Shown: in pieces, positions 45,701 through 58,362 of the stretch
How positions within the stretch are numbered: the stretch's first letter is position 1
Layout: each line of letters begins with the position of its first letter
Assembly (NCBI RefSeq): GCF_026712205.1
Contig: NZ_JAPPUW010000023.1
Coordinates: 1 to 64,000, forward strand
From: Pelomonas aquatica
GTDB lineage: Bacteria; Pseudomonadota; Gammaproteobacteria; Burkholderiales; Burkholderiaceae_C
Direction of reading: 5' to 3'
Length of the DNA stretch: 64,000 bases
Made by a program: the position numbers and the translations under genes
Notes under the pieces: model-generated
What the model was told of the DNA's origin: nothing
Seen by the model: the letters and a program-made list of their open reading frames with translations, nothing else
Database searches by the model: none

Positions 45701-46494
45701 CGCAGACCTTGACGACCCGCATCTGGCGCGAGCACGCCGAGCCCGACAACGCCTTCGCGGCGAGCGCGGCCTTCTGCCACGGCTACGACGTCTATGGCGA
45801 GATGCTGGGCCAGGCGCGCTGGGCCGAGATGCTCTTCCTGCTGTTCCGCGGCGAGGCGCCCTGGCCCGAGCAGGCCGAACTGCTCGAAGCCCTGGCCGTG
45901 GCCCTGGCCAATGCCGGCCCGCGCGACCCCGCCGTGCAGGCCGCGATGGCCAGCAGCACCGGCGGCGCGCCGGCCGCCGCCGCGCTGATGGCCGCGCTGG
46001 CCACGGGCGCCGGGCGCCTGGGCGGCGCGCGCGACGTGTTCGAAGCGATGACGGGCTGGGCCGAATGCGGCATGGAGCTGGCCGCCTGGCAGGCCAGGCT
46101 TGGCGAGGCCCGGCCCGAGCGGCTGGAGATCTGGCCCGCCGCCGAGCGCGCCGCGGGCTTCGAGCCGCACGGGCTGCGCACCGCGGGCATCGTGCTGCAG
46201 GCGCTGCAGCGGCTGTCGGCGCATGCCGAGGCGCAGCGCCTGCGCTGGCTGGCCGCGCACCGCGCCGAACTGGAGGCCGCGGCGGGCCTGCCGCTGGCCA
46301 TGACCAGCCTGGCGGCGGCCGTGCTCGCCGACCTCGGCTTCAGCCCCGAGCAGGGCGAGATGCTGCATCTGCTGCTGCGCCTGCCGGGGGCCGCCGCGCA
46401 TGCGCTGGAGCAGCGCGCGCTGGGCTACAAGCGCTTCCCCTTCCCGCCGGTCGAGTTGCAGGACGACCCGGCCCGATCCGAGGCGCGGGCATGA
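45697..46494 (+). CDS. Citrate synthase/citryl-CoA lyase-like protein A
   Basis: 265-residue protein with a citrate-synthase-fold outline: an N-terminal WAEMLFLLFRGEAPWPEQ helix, the SSTGGAPAAAALMAALATGAG core, and a C-terminal VLADLGFSPEQGEML. By eye, the HGG catalytic-His position reads LGGA and the catalytic-Asp region reads LAMTS instead of NVD, so normal condensation chemistry is doubtful. Codon use and length are healthy, so it is not an obvious pseudogene. It overlaps the TPP enzyme upstream and protein B downstream (ATGA both), implying a complex made in fixed ratio. Function unknown. Confidence 0.72.
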   Translation: MTQTLTTRIWREHAEPDNAFAASAAFCHGYDVYGEMLGQARWAEMLFLLFRGEAPWPEQAELLEALAVALANAGPRDPAVQAAMASSTGGAPAAAALMAALATGAGRLGGARDVFEAMTGWAECGMELAAWQARLGEARPERLEIWPAAERAAGFEPHGLRTAGIVLQALQRLSAHAEAQRLRWLAAHRAELEAAAGLPLAMTSLAAAVLADLGFSPEQGEMLHLLLRLPGAAAHALEQRALGYKRFPFPPVELQDDPARSEARA

Positions 46495-47315
46495 GAGGTC
46501 CGGACATGCTGGCCGCGCAGGCCGAGGTGCTGCGCACGCGCGTCGGCGCCTGCTGGCCGGGCACGCGCGCGGTCTTCCGCGGCCAGGACCTGCACCGCGA
46601 CCTGGACGGCATCGGCTGGATGGGCCTGTATGTGTTCGGCATCACCGGCCGGCGCTTCGCGGCCCACGAGCTGCGCGTGCTGGAAGGCATCTGGACGCTG
46701 ACCAGCTACCCCGACACGCGGCTGTGGAACAACCGCGTCGCGGCGCTGGCGGCGAACGCGCGCAGCGCTTCGGTGCTGGGCCTGTCGGCGGCCATCGCGG
46801 CGACCGAGGCCGGCGTGTTCGGCGGCGGGCCGGGGCTGCAGGCCATCGACTTCTTCCTGCGTGCCGGCGCGCAGCTGCGCGCGGGCGCGTCGGCCGAGGC
46901 CATCGTCGCGGCGGAGCTGCTGGCCGGCCGGCGCGTGCTCGGCTTCGGCCGCCCCATCCATGCGAACGACGAGCGGCTGCCGCCGCTGATGCGCCTGGTC
47001 GAGCGCGAGGGCCTGGACCAGGGCCGGCACTACCGCCTGGCCTTCGACGTCGAGCAGGCGCTGCTGCGCCGCAAGCCCTTCCTGAAGCTGAACTTCGCCG
47101 GCCTGACGGCGGCGCTGGCGGCCGACCTCGGCTTCAGTGCGCGGCAGTACCAGCTCTACAACATCCTGAAGACGCTGGCCGGCATGCCGCCCTGCATCGT
47201 CGAGGCCGCGGAGAAACCCGAGGGCAGCCTGATGCCCATGCCCTGCGAGAACGTGAGTTATGAGGGGCCGGCGCCCCGCAGTTGGTCGCAAAGGGCGGTG
47301 GTGCGCCACCCATAA
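46491..47315 (+). CDS. Citrate synthase-like protein B
   Basis: 274-residue protein resembling the citrate synthase superfamily: an N-terminal VFRGQDLHRDL segment, TSYPDTRLWNNRVAALA (matching the INASTFAAR region), GFGRPIHANDER (matching GFGHRVYK-DPR) and KLNFAGLTAALAADLGF (matching the NVDF-YSG helix). The three catalytic positions H/H/D appear as F (VFGGG), R and N by eye. It is the third gene of an overlapping three-gene unit and is followed 32 bases later by a TonB-dependent receptor. It is likely a partner subunit of protein A. Confidence 0.72.
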   Translation: MRGPDMLAAQAEVLRTRVGACWPGTRAVFRGQDLHRDLDGIGWMGLYVFGITGRRFAAHELRVLEGIWTLTSYPDTRLWNNRVAALAANARSASVLGLSAAIAATEAGVFGGGPGLQAIDFFLRAGAQLRAGASAEAIVAAELLAGRRVLGFGRPIHANDERLPPLMRLVEREGLDQGRHYRLAFDVEQALLRRKPFLKLNFAGLTAALAADLGFSARQYQLYNILKTLAGMPPCIVEAAEKPEGSLMPMPCENVSYEGPAPRSWSQRAVVRHP

Positions 47316-47347
47316 TCGCGGCCGGATTCCCTTTCCGCAGGTGAGCT

Positions 47348-49432
47348 ATGGCATGTCGTTCTGCTGGCCTCGTGGGCTTGTCCACCATCCTGGCCCTGGG
47401 CTCGGCTGGGGCTTGGGCGCAATCCGACGAGGACGAGCTGACGCTGGCCTACGGCGACCAGCGCTCCGTCAGCATCGCGGCCGGCAGCGTGCAGCCGCTG
47501 CGCCAGGCGCCCGCGGTGGCCAGCGTCATCACGGCCGAGGCCATCCAGGCGATGGGGGCGGCAGACCTGGACGAGGTGCTGGAGTCGGTCGCCGGCCTGC
47601 ATGTCGGGCGCGCGGCCAACCAGTACATGCCGCTCTACATCTTCCGCGGCATCTACAGCCAGTTCACGTCGCAGGTGCTGGTGCTGCAGAACGGCGTGCC
47701 GATGACGACCCTCTTCGTCGGCAACAAGGGCAATGTCTGGGCCGGCTATCCCGTCGAGCACATCGCGCGCATCGAGCTCATTCGCGGCCCGGGCTCGGCG
47801 CTCTACGGCGCCGACGCTTTCGCGGGCGTCATCAACATCATCACCAAGTCCTCGGCCGACACGCCGGGCACGCGCGTCGGCCTGCGCGGCGGTTCCTTCG
47901 GCAGCGCCGACGGCTGGGTGCTGCACGGCGGCAAGCTCGGGCCGCTGGACGTGTCGGCCTATCTGCGCGTGGGCAGCACCGACGGCGCGCGCAGCCTCAT
48001 CGACAAGGACGCCGCCCGCCCGGCCGTCACGCGCGCGCCGGGGCCGATCAACGTCGGCCACGACGCGGTCGACGGCAATCTGGAGGTGGGGCAGGGAGCC
48101 TGGCGCGGGCGCCTCGGCTACAAGCTGCGCAGCCATGTCGGCAGCGGCGCCGGCGTCGCGTCGGCGCTGGATCCGGTCGGCAAGGGCCGCAGCGAGCGCA
48201 TCAACGGCGACCTGTCGTGGACCGAGCCGCGGCTGGCCGCCGACTGGGGCGCCGGCCTGCAGGCCAGCGTGCTGCGCTATGTCGAGCAGGCCACGACCAA
48301 CTACGTGCTGCTGCCGGCCGGCACGACGCTGGGGCCGGGCAATGGCTTCACCGACGGCCTGATCGGCGGGCCCAACAAATGGGAGCGGCAGCTGCGCCTG
48401 TCGGGCTTCGCCACCTACACGGGCTTCAGCGGCCACAGCCTGCGCCTGGGCCTGGGCCATGACGACCTCGACCTTTACAAGACCACCGAATACAAGAACT
48501 TCAATCCCAACTACAGCCGCATCGGCACCGGCTCCTTCGCCGACGTGACCGACTTCTCCGACACGCTGCTGAAGTTCATGCTGCCGCAGCGCCGCCGCGT
48601 GGACTATGCCTATGCGCAGGACGAGTGGCGCTTCCACCCGGACTGGATCCTGACCGCCGGCGTGCGCCGTGACCACTACTCCGACTTCGGCTCGACGACC
48701 AACCCGCGCCTGGCCCTGGTCTGGAGCGCGGCCTACGACCTGACGGCCAAGCTGCTCTACGGCCAGGCCTTCCGGGCGCCGTCCTTCAACGAGCAGCACA
48801 GCATCAACAACCCGGTGCTGGGCGGCAACCCGGCCGTCAAGCCCGAGAAGATCCGCACCGCCGAGGCCGCGCTGGCCTGGGCACCGTCCGAAGGCCTGCA
48901 GCTCAACCTCAGCCTGTTCCGCTACGCGATGCGCGACATCATCCGCGGCGCGCCCAACCCCGCCGCGCCGCCGGCCAACCTGATCCAGAACCGCGGCGGC
49001 CAGGACGGCCACGGCGCCGAGCTGGAGGCCGTCTGGGACGCGTCGCGCAGCCTGCGCCTGACGGGCAATTACGCCTACCAGCGTTCCGTGGACGAGGCGA
49101 CGCGGCTGGACGCCGGCTACGCGCCGCACCAGCACGCCTATGTGCAGGCCGACTGGGCCGGGGTGCGCGGTGCCACGCTCAGCGCCCAAATCAACCATGT
49201 GGCCGGCCGCTGCCGGCCGGCCGGCGACGCGCGCCCGCCGGTCAGGGACTACACGACGCTGGACCTGTCGGCGCGGACCCGGCTCGGCGCGTCGCACTGG
49301 GAACTCGCCGCGATGCTGCGCAACGTCTTCAACGCCGACGCGCGCGAGCCCAGCCTGGCCGGCAGCGGCATCGTCAACGACCTGCCCGTGGTGCCGCGGG
49401 CCGCCTATGTGCAGGCCCAGTACCACTACTGA
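47348..49432 (+). CDS. TonB-dependent outer membrane receptor
   Basis: 694-residue receptor. The signal peptide ends ...GAWAQ, and a short TonB-box-like DELTLAYGD follows. The plug domain (VASVITAEAIQAMGA, IELIRGPGSALYGADAFAGVINIIT) precedes a 22-strand barrel ending in AQYHY, with terminal Tyr rather than Phe. The N-terminal pattern after the TonB box is one I associate with receptors encoded next to ABC_sub_bind proteins and sensor kinases, which matches the next two genes. Ligand unknown. A GCAGGTGAG ribosome site precedes ATG 47348. Confidence 0.92.
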   Translation: MACRSAGLVGLSTILALGSAGAWAQSDEDELTLAYGDQRSVSIAAGSVQPLRQAPAVASVITAEAIQAMGAADLDEVLESVAGLHVGRAANQYMPLYIFRGIYSQFTSQVLVLQNGVPMTTLFVGNKGNVWAGYPVEHIARIELIRGPGSALYGADAFAGVINIITKSSADTPGTRVGLRGGSFGSADGWVLHGGKLGPLDVSAYLRVGSTDGARSLIDKDAARPAVTRAPGPINVGHDAVDGNLEVGQGAWRGRLGYKLRSHVGSGAGVASALDPVGKGRSERINGDLSWTEPRLAADWGAGLQASVLRYVEQATTNYVLLPAGTTLGPGNGFTDGLIGGPNKWERQLRLSGFATYTGFSGHSLRLGLGHDDLDLYKTTEYKNFNPNYSRIGTGSFADVTDFSDTLLKFMLPQRRRVDYAYAQDEWRFHPDWILTAGVRRDHYSDFGSTTNPRLALVWSAAYDLTAKLLYGQAFRAPSFNEQHSINNPVLGGNPAVKPEKIRTAEAALAWAPSEGLQLNLSLFRYAMRDIIRGAPNPAAPPANLIQNRGGQDGHGAELEAVWDASRSLRLTGNYAYQRSVDEATRLDAGYAPHQHAYVQADWAGVRGATLSAQINHVAGRCRPAGDARPPVRDYTTLDLSARTRLGASHWELAAMLRNVFNADAREPSLAGSGIVNDLPVVPRAAYVQAQYHY

Positions 49433-49487
49433 TCCCTTTGCATAATGCCGCACCTCCATTCGGCCTCCGCCTCGCGGCATTTCCCAC

Positions 49488-50468
49488 TTGACTGAGCACG
49501 GCTGCCCCGCCCAAGCCACACGCCGCGCGCTGCTGCAGCAGGCCCTGGGCGGCGCCGTGTGGCTGGCGGGGAAGGGCGCGTTCGCGGCCGAGGGTGCGCG
49601 CCCGCTGGCCGTGGCCTACCCCGACCTGGGCGAACCGTTCCGGCAGGTCTTCGCCGCCATCATCGAAGGCATCGCGGACCGGGCCGGCGGCGCCGTCGCC
49701 AGCTTCGCGATGGGCGGCAATGCCAACCCGGCCCAGGTCGCCGACGACGTCCGCAGGCGCGATGCGCAGGCGCTGATCGGCCTGGGCCGCGGCGGCATGC
49801 GCGTGGCCGCCGCGCTGGCCGGCGAGCTGGCGGTGCTGGTCGGCTGCGTGGTGTCGGTGCAGGAGTCCGAGGCGCGCGCCTTCCCGGTCCACACGCTGGC
49901 ACCCGACCCGGCCCTGCTGCTGGCACGGCTGCGGCGGCTGCGGCCGGCCGCGCGCCGCGTGCACCTGGTCCACGACGCCAGGCTCAACGGCTGGCTGGCG
50001 CGGCTGGCGCGCGAGGCCGCGCGCGTGGAAGGCCTGGAGCTGCTGGCCCAGGAGGCCGCCGACCAGGCCGAGGCCCTGCGCGCCTACACCCTGCTGCTGG
50101 CCGGCGCCGACCCCGCGCGCGACGCGCTGTGGCTGCCGCAGGATCCGACCACCGTGGACGACAACGCCGTGCTGCCGCTGGTGCTGCGCGAGAGCTGGAA
50201 CCGCGGCATCACGGTGTTCTCCAGCCACCTGGCCCATGTGAAGCGCGGCGCGCTGTTCTCGCTCTACCCCGACAACCGCGAGCTCGGCCGCACGCTGGCC
50301 GCGTCGGCCCAGCGCCTGCTGGGCAGCCCAAAGGCTGCGGCCGGCGCGGCCGGGGTGCTGCCGTTGCGCCAGGCGCTGGCCGCCATCAACATCCGCACCG
50401 CCGCCCACCTCGGCATCGACGTGGCAGCGGTGCAGCCCGGGTTCGACCTCGTCTACCCCAACAACTGA
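49488..50468 (+). CDS. Periplasmic ABC_sub_bind-type ligand-binding protein
   Basis: 326 residues. The N-terminus has a TAT-like twin arginine (QATRRALLQQALGGAVWLAG) and an AFAAEGA cleavage region. The rest is a two-lobed periplasmic binding protein of the ABC_sub_bind (PF04392-like) type with GLGRGGMRVAAAL and DPTTVDDNAVL. No ABC permease or ATPase is adjacent; the sensor kinase starts two bases later, so it more likely feeds a signal to that kinase. Start TTG 49488 is used because no ATG or GTG precedes the twin arginine in frame. Confidence 0.82.
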   Translation: MTEHGCPAQATRRALLQQALGGAVWLAGKGAFAAEGARPLAVAYPDLGEPFRQVFAAIIEGIADRAGGAVASFAMGGNANPAQVADDVRRRDAQALIGLGRGGMRVAAALAGELAVLVGCVVSVQESEARAFPVHTLAPDPALLLARLRRLRPAARRVHLVHDARLNGWLARLAREAARVEGLELLAQEAADQAEALRAYTLLLAGADPARDALWLPQDPTTVDDNAVLPLVLRESWNRGITVFSSHLAHVKRGALFSLYPDNRELGRTLAASAQRLLGSPKAAAGAAGVLPLRQALAAINIRTAAHLGIDVAAVQPGFDLVYPNN

Positions 50469-50470
50469 AG

Positions 50471-52138
<1,668 letters not shown>

Positions 52139-52188
52139 GGCCTGCTCACACGCCGGCAGCAGTCCGCCGCGTGGACCGCGAACGGCGC

Positions 52189-52665
52189 CTACTTCGGCGC
52201 GGCCGCGCCCTTCTGCGGGTCGTCGTCAGGGTTGACGTAGGTCAGGTCGAAGGGGCCTTCGCCGTGGATCTGGATGACGGTCGCCGTCTTCATGGCGGCG
52301 AAGTGGTGTTCCTTGGCCGGGACGGAGCCGAAGCTGCCCGCCTTCATCGTCTTCATGGCCTTGGGATCGAATTTGTCGCCCATGCCGATCATCAGCGTGC
52401 CCGAGATGACGGTGACGTTCTCGGTCTGGCTGTGCCAGTGCGGCATCACCTTGTAGCCGGCCGGCGCGCTCAGGCGCATGACGAAGGGCCCCGGCTTGCC
52501 GGGGTCGCCCATCAGCACGGCGAGCTTGGCCCCCTTGGCCAGGGCCGGCGGCGGGTCGCCCCAGTGCATGCCGTCGCCGCCGTGCACGGCCCAGGCGGGC
52601 ACGGCCAGCGCGAGCACCGCAGCCGCGGCGCAGGACAGAAGAACAGGACCGGAAGGACGGCTCAT
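52189..52665 (-). CDS. Secreted cupin-domain protein
   Basis: 158 residues with a Sec signal peptide (LLSCAAAAVLALAVPAWA) and a single cupin fold. Motif 1 is MPHWHSQTENVTVISG (two His and Glu metal ligands) and motif 2 is PAKEHHFAAM. Similar periplasmic cupins appear in Burkholderiales as uncharacterised, possibly metal-dependent dioxygenase-like or ligand-binding proteins. The ribosome site AAGGAG lies six bases before the ATG. It converges with the kinase gene across 50 bases that hold nothing notable. Confidence 0.85.
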   Translation of the reverse strand: MSRPSGPVLLSCAAAAVLALAVPAWAVHGGDGMHWGDPPPALAKGAKLAVLMGDPGKPGPFVMRLSAPAGYKVMPHWHSQTENVTVISGTLMIGMGDKFDPKAMKTMKAGSFGSVPAKEHHFAAMKTATVIQIHGEGPFDLTYVNPDDDPQKGAAAPK

Positions 52666-52680
52666 CTCGATCTCCTTGTC

Positions 52681-52717
52681 GCACGGTCGACGATGGGGCC
52701 CGCCGCCGCGACCGTGC
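52681..52717 (-). other. Inverted repeat downstream of acnA
   Basis: GCACGGTCG (52681-52689) and CGACCGTGC (52709-52717) are perfect 9-base complements with a 19-base GC-rich loop, in the 76-bp gap between acnA and the cupin gene. No T-run follows. It could be an mRNA-end structure for acnA or an operator for the cupin gene. Confidence 0.4.
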
Positions 52718-52741
52718 TTCGCGGCGCGGGTAGCCGCGGCC

Positions 52742-55453
<2,712 letters not shown>

Positions 55454-55474
55454 GGTTACTCCTTTAGGATGCAG

Positions 55475-55742
55475 AGGGTCTGTTGGCCTATGAATCGTCC
55501 CCGCGCTGGGGCGGCCAAGGGCGCAGAGCTAGGCGCAGTCCGCCGCCCAGGCTGGACGCCTGGGCAAGGGTTGCAACAACGCGCTGCGCCCTTGGCCGCC
55601 CCAGCCCGAAGGGTGAGGCCCCGCTCAGGGCCAACTCGTTGTTGCAAGTGCTCGCCGGGTGCCCATCCCGGCTCCGCCTTGCGCCTAGATTTGGCCCTGA
55701 GCGGGGCCTCACGCGGGGACGATTCATAGGTCAACAGACCCT
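55475..55742. mobile_element. MITE-like nested palindromic element with 31-bp terminal inverted repeats
   Basis: 31-base ends at 55475-55505 and 55712-55742 are reverse complements with one mismatch. Inside, 55505-55526 pairs perfectly with 55584-55605 and 55613-55634 with 55691-55712 (22 bp each), giving two hairpins within the outer stem. The hairpin loops are themselves partly complementary (55529-55537 with 55680-55688, and 55571-55580 with 55638-55647), and 55545-55552 pairs with 55558-55565. There is no transposase and no clear target duplication. Short open frames run through it on both strands but are by-products of the symmetry. It is probably a non-autonomous insertion or structured repeat. 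Together with 55743-55798 it fills the 345-bp acnA-MATE gap. Confidence 0.75.
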
Positions 55743-55798
55743 AATGATTCTGGCGAGCTTGTCGTGACTTGTGTGAATACCTTTGAACGGAGTCGGCC

Positions 55799-57148
55799 TT
55801 GACGGCTCCGTCCGCTCGCCCCCGGCTGTTCCCCCTGACCTGGCCGCTGCTGCTGGAGCTGCTGCTGGGCATCGGCATCGGCATCATCGGCACGGCGCTG
55901 GCGGCGCGGCTGTCGGACGACAGCGGCGCGGCCTTCGGCATCGCCAACCAGGTGTTCGCGGCGCTGTTCGTGCTGTTCCGCGTCATCGGCGCGGGCGTCA
56001 GCGTGGCCGTGACCCAGGCCCTGGGCGCCGGCCGGCGCGACCAGGCCGACGCCGTGGCCCGCGCCGTCGTCGGTGCCAGCACCTGGCTGGGCCTGGCGGG
56101 CGCGCTGCTGGCGCTGGTGGCGGCCGGGCCGCTGCTGGCCGTCGTCAACACGCCGCCCGAGGTGGCGCCGCTGGCGCGCACGCTGCTGCAGGCACTGGCG
56201 CCGGCCCTGCTGCTGGACGCGCTGAACGCCACCATGTCCAGCGTCATGCGCGCCCATCTGCGCAGCCGCGAGGCGCTGGTGGTCGTCGTCGCGATCCAGG
56301 TCGTCACGCTGGCGGTCGCCCTGTTGGCCATGCCCCACCTGGGCCTCGTCGGCTATGCGCTGGCCTGCATCTGCGGGCGCGGCATCGGCCTGGGCCTGCA
56401 CATCGCGCTGTGGCGGCTGCGGCTGGACCTGCGGCTGCGCGCGGCCGACTGGTGGCGCCTGGTGCGCGCGCCGCTGGCCACGGTGCTGCACATCGGCATC
56501 CCGGGCGCGGCCGAGAACATCTCCTGGCGCCTGGCCTTCATGACCAGCCTGGCCGCCGTGGCCCAGCTCGGCGCGCACGCGCTGGCCACGCATGCCTACA
56601 CGATGCAGTTCCTGCACGTCATCCTGATGTTCAGCCTGGCCATTGGCTTCGCGGTGGAGATCCTGGTGGGCCACATGATCGGCGCCGGGGAACTGCACGC
56701 GGCCCACCGGCTGGTGCGGCGCTCGCTGGCCCTGGGCTTCGTCGTCGCCTTCGTCGTGGCCGGCAGCTTCGCGCTGGCTGGGCCCTGGCTGCTGGCGCGC
56801 TTCACGTCCGACCCCGAGATCATCGCGCTCGGCTGCACGCTGCTGTGGTGGACCGTGCTGCTGGAGCCGGGGCGCAGCTTCAACCTCGTCGTCATCAACG
56901 CGCTGCGGGCGACGGGCGACGCGCGCTACCCCGTGATGGCCGGGGCGGCCTCGATGGCCATCGTGCTGGCGGGCGGCAGCTGGTTCCTCGGCGTGTACCT
57001 GGGCTGGGGCCTGGTGGGTGTCTGGATCGCCTACGCGGCGGACGAGTGGATTCGAGGCCTGTTGATGTGGCGGCGATGGGCGACACTCGGCTGGCTGCCC
57101 CATGCCCGCGCCTCGCATCGCAAATTGCGCCGTGCCAAGGCGGGGTGA
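55799..57148 (+). CDS. MATE-family efflux transporter
   Basis: 449-residue polytopic protein with about twelve helices in two halves, of the multidrug and toxin extrusion (MatE) superfamily, driven by Na+ or H+. Visible: FVLFRVIGAGVSVAVTQALGAG in helix 2, GIPGAAENISWR at the start of the second half, and VVINALRATGDARYPV near the end. The start is TTG 55799, supported by GGAG six bases upstream and no usable ATG. It begins 57 bases after the MITE-like element, which may affect its expression. Confidence 0.9.
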   Translation: MTAPSARPRLFPLTWPLLLELLLGIGIGIIGTALAARLSDDSGAAFGIANQVFAALFVLFRVIGAGVSVAVTQALGAGRRDQADAVARAVVGASTWLGLAGALLALVAAGPLLAVVNTPPEVAPLARTLLQALAPALLLDALNATMSSVMRAHLRSREALVVVVAIQVVTLAVALLAMPHLGLVGYALACICGRGIGLGLHIALWRLRLDLRLRAADWWRLVRAPLATVLHIGIPGAAENISWRLAFMTSLAAVAQLGAHALATHAYTMQFLHVILMFSLAIGFAVEILVGHMIGAGELHAAHRLVRRSLALGFVVAFVVAGSFALAGPWLLARFTSDPEIIALGCTLLWWTVLLEPGRSFNLVVINALRATGDARYPVMAGAASMAIVLAGGSWFLGVYLGWGLVGVWIAYAADEWIRGLLMWRRWATLGWLPHARASHRKLRRAKAG

Positions 57149-57189
57149 ATCCGTCAGGCCGAGCGCCGGGCCGCCCCAAGCCGGCCTGC

Positions 57190-57220
57190 GTCCCCTTGGG
57201 GGACCGAACGCCGAAAGGCG
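57190..57220. repeat. Paired small hairpins after the MATE gene
   Basis: GTCCCC-TTG-GGGGAC (57190-57204) and CGCC-GAAA-GGCG (57209-57220, a GNRA tetraloop) lie between the MATE gene and the nucleoside operon. The first resembles the hairpins at 25332-25375. A GTGTTTT run follows at 57233-57239, so the group may also serve as the MATE terminator. Confidence 0.5.
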
Positions 57221-57269
57221 GTCGAGGGGTCGGTGTTTTCCTGACCAGTAAAACTTGAGGGATGTTTTC

Positions 57270-57275
57270 TACAAT
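57270..57275 (+). promoter_or_regulatory. -10 element for the nucleoside operon
   Basis: TACAAT within TTTTCTACAATGCG is a good sigma-70 -10 box; no clear -35 is seen at 16-18 bases. Transcription would begin near 57282, downstream of an in-frame ATG at 57262, which supports 57307 as the true start of the binding-protein gene. Confidence 0.55.
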
Positions 57276-57306
57276 GCGCCCCTTTCGCCCAGCCCACGCC
57301 AATCCC

Positions 57307-58284
57307 ATGAAGTCTTCCCTGCCCCGTCTTGCGGCTTTGACCCTGGTCGCCGCTTCGGCCCTGGTCCAGGCCCAGCAGCCCGCGGTGATCTTCGACATGG
57401 GCGGCAAGTTCGACAAATCCTTCAACCAGGCCGGCTACCAGGGCGCCGAGCAGTGGAGGAAGGAAACGGGCAAGGCCTATCTCGAGTTCGAGATCAGCAA
57501 CGACACCCAGCGCGTGCAGGCCATCCGCCGCATGGCCGAGCGCGGCGCCAGCCCCATCATCAGCATCGGCTTCGCGCAGGCGTCGGCGCTGCAGCAGGTG
57601 GCCAAGGACTTCCCCAAGACCCAGTTCGCCATCATCGACGCCAAGGTCGACCTGCCCAACGTGCAGTCCGTGCTGTTCAAGGAGCATGAGGGCAGCTATC
57701 TCGTCGGTGCTTTTGCCGCCCTGGTCAGCAAAAGCGGCAAGGTCGGCTTCGTCGGCGGCATGGACATCCCGCTGATCCGCAAGTTCCAGTGCGGCTACGA
57801 GCAAGGCGCCAAGGCGACCAACCCGAAGATCGAGGTGTTCTCGAACATGACGGGCACCACCTCCACGGCCTGGAACGACCCGACCCGCGGCGGCGAGCTG
57901 GCCAAGGCCCAGTTCGCCAAGGGCTCGGACATCGTCTTCGCCGCCGCCGGCGGCACCGGCGTCGGCGTCTACCAGGCCGCCAAGGACGCCGGCAAGCTCG
58001 CCATCGGCGTCGACAGCAACCAGAACCATCTGCAACCCGGCACGATGCTGACCTCCATGGTCAAGCGCGTCGACGTGGCCGTCTACAACGTGCTCAAGGG
58101 CTGGAAGCAGGGCATCAGCGTGCTGGGCCTGAAGGAAGGCGGCGTGGACTACGCGCTGGACGCCAACAACGCCAAGCTCATCCCGGCACCGCTGAAGGTC
58201 AAGGTCGACGCGATCAAGGCCGACATCATTGCCGGCAAGATCAAGGTGGCCGACTACATGGCCGACAACGCCTGCAAATACTGA
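57307..58284 (+). CDS. BMP-family ABC transporter substrate-binding protein (nucleoside)
   Basis: 325-residue periplasmic binding protein with a Sec signal (LAALTLVAASALVQA, cleavage near residue 21). The mature start PAVIFDMGGKFDKSFNQ is the Bmp/PnrA signature. GFVGGMDIPLIRKFQCGYEQGA and AAGGTGVGVYQAAKDAG are family motifs for purine or pyrimidine nucleoside binding. The downstream deaminase, phosphorylase and aldolase genes support nucleosides as ligand. ATG 57307 is chosen because it starts the signal peptide and lies after the predicted transcription start. Confidence 0.92.
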   Translation: MKSSLPRLAALTLVAASALVQAQQPAVIFDMGGKFDKSFNQAGYQGAEQWRKETGKAYLEFEISNDTQRVQAIRRMAERGASPIISIGFAQASALQQVAKDFPKTQFAIIDAKVDLPNVQSVLFKEHEGSYLVGAFAALVSKSGKVGFVGGMDIPLIRKFQCGYEQGAKATNPKIEVFSNMTGTTSTAWNDPTRGGELAKAQFAKGSDIVFAAAGGTGVGVYQAAKDAGKLAIGVDSNQNHLQPGTMLTSMVKRVDVAVYNVLKGWKQGISVLGLKEGGVDYALDANNAKLIPAPLKVKVDAIKADIIAGKIKVADYMADNACKY

Positions 58285-58302
58285 TGGTCTTGCGGGATGG
58301 AC

Positions 58303-58324
58303 CTGACGGCGTACCCGCCGTCAG
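58303..58324 (+). other. Intercistronic stem-loop after the binding-protein gene
   Basis: CTGACGGCG-TACC-CGCCGTCAG is a perfect 9-bp stem with a four-base loop, 18 bases after the stop codon, with no T-run. Such structures often protect the 3-prime end of highly expressed binding-protein mRNA or cause partial termination. Confidence 0.6.
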
Positions 58325-58362
58325 CTCCGTCCTCAACTGACTAAGAGCGATCTCGCCCTGAC

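Noticed and set aside
45697-47315. A frameshifted single citrate synthase split into two pieces
   Set aside because: Both proteins cover the same core regions of the fold (each has its own GG-loop and ADLGF helix), so they are two related proteins and not halves of one.
52139-52188. Terminator between the sensor kinase and the cupin gene
   Set aside because: Only weak GC complementarity is visible, with no stable stem and no T-run on either strand.
55475-55742. Short open frames in several phases starting in the terminal repeats
   Set aside because: Both strands give near-identical starts because the ends are inverted repeats. The translations have no domain, and hairpin structure explains the sequence better.
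57262-57306. ATG 57262 as start of the BMP binding protein
   Set aside because: It precedes the likely -10 box TACAAT at 57270-57275 and would put 15 residues in front of a good signal peptide.
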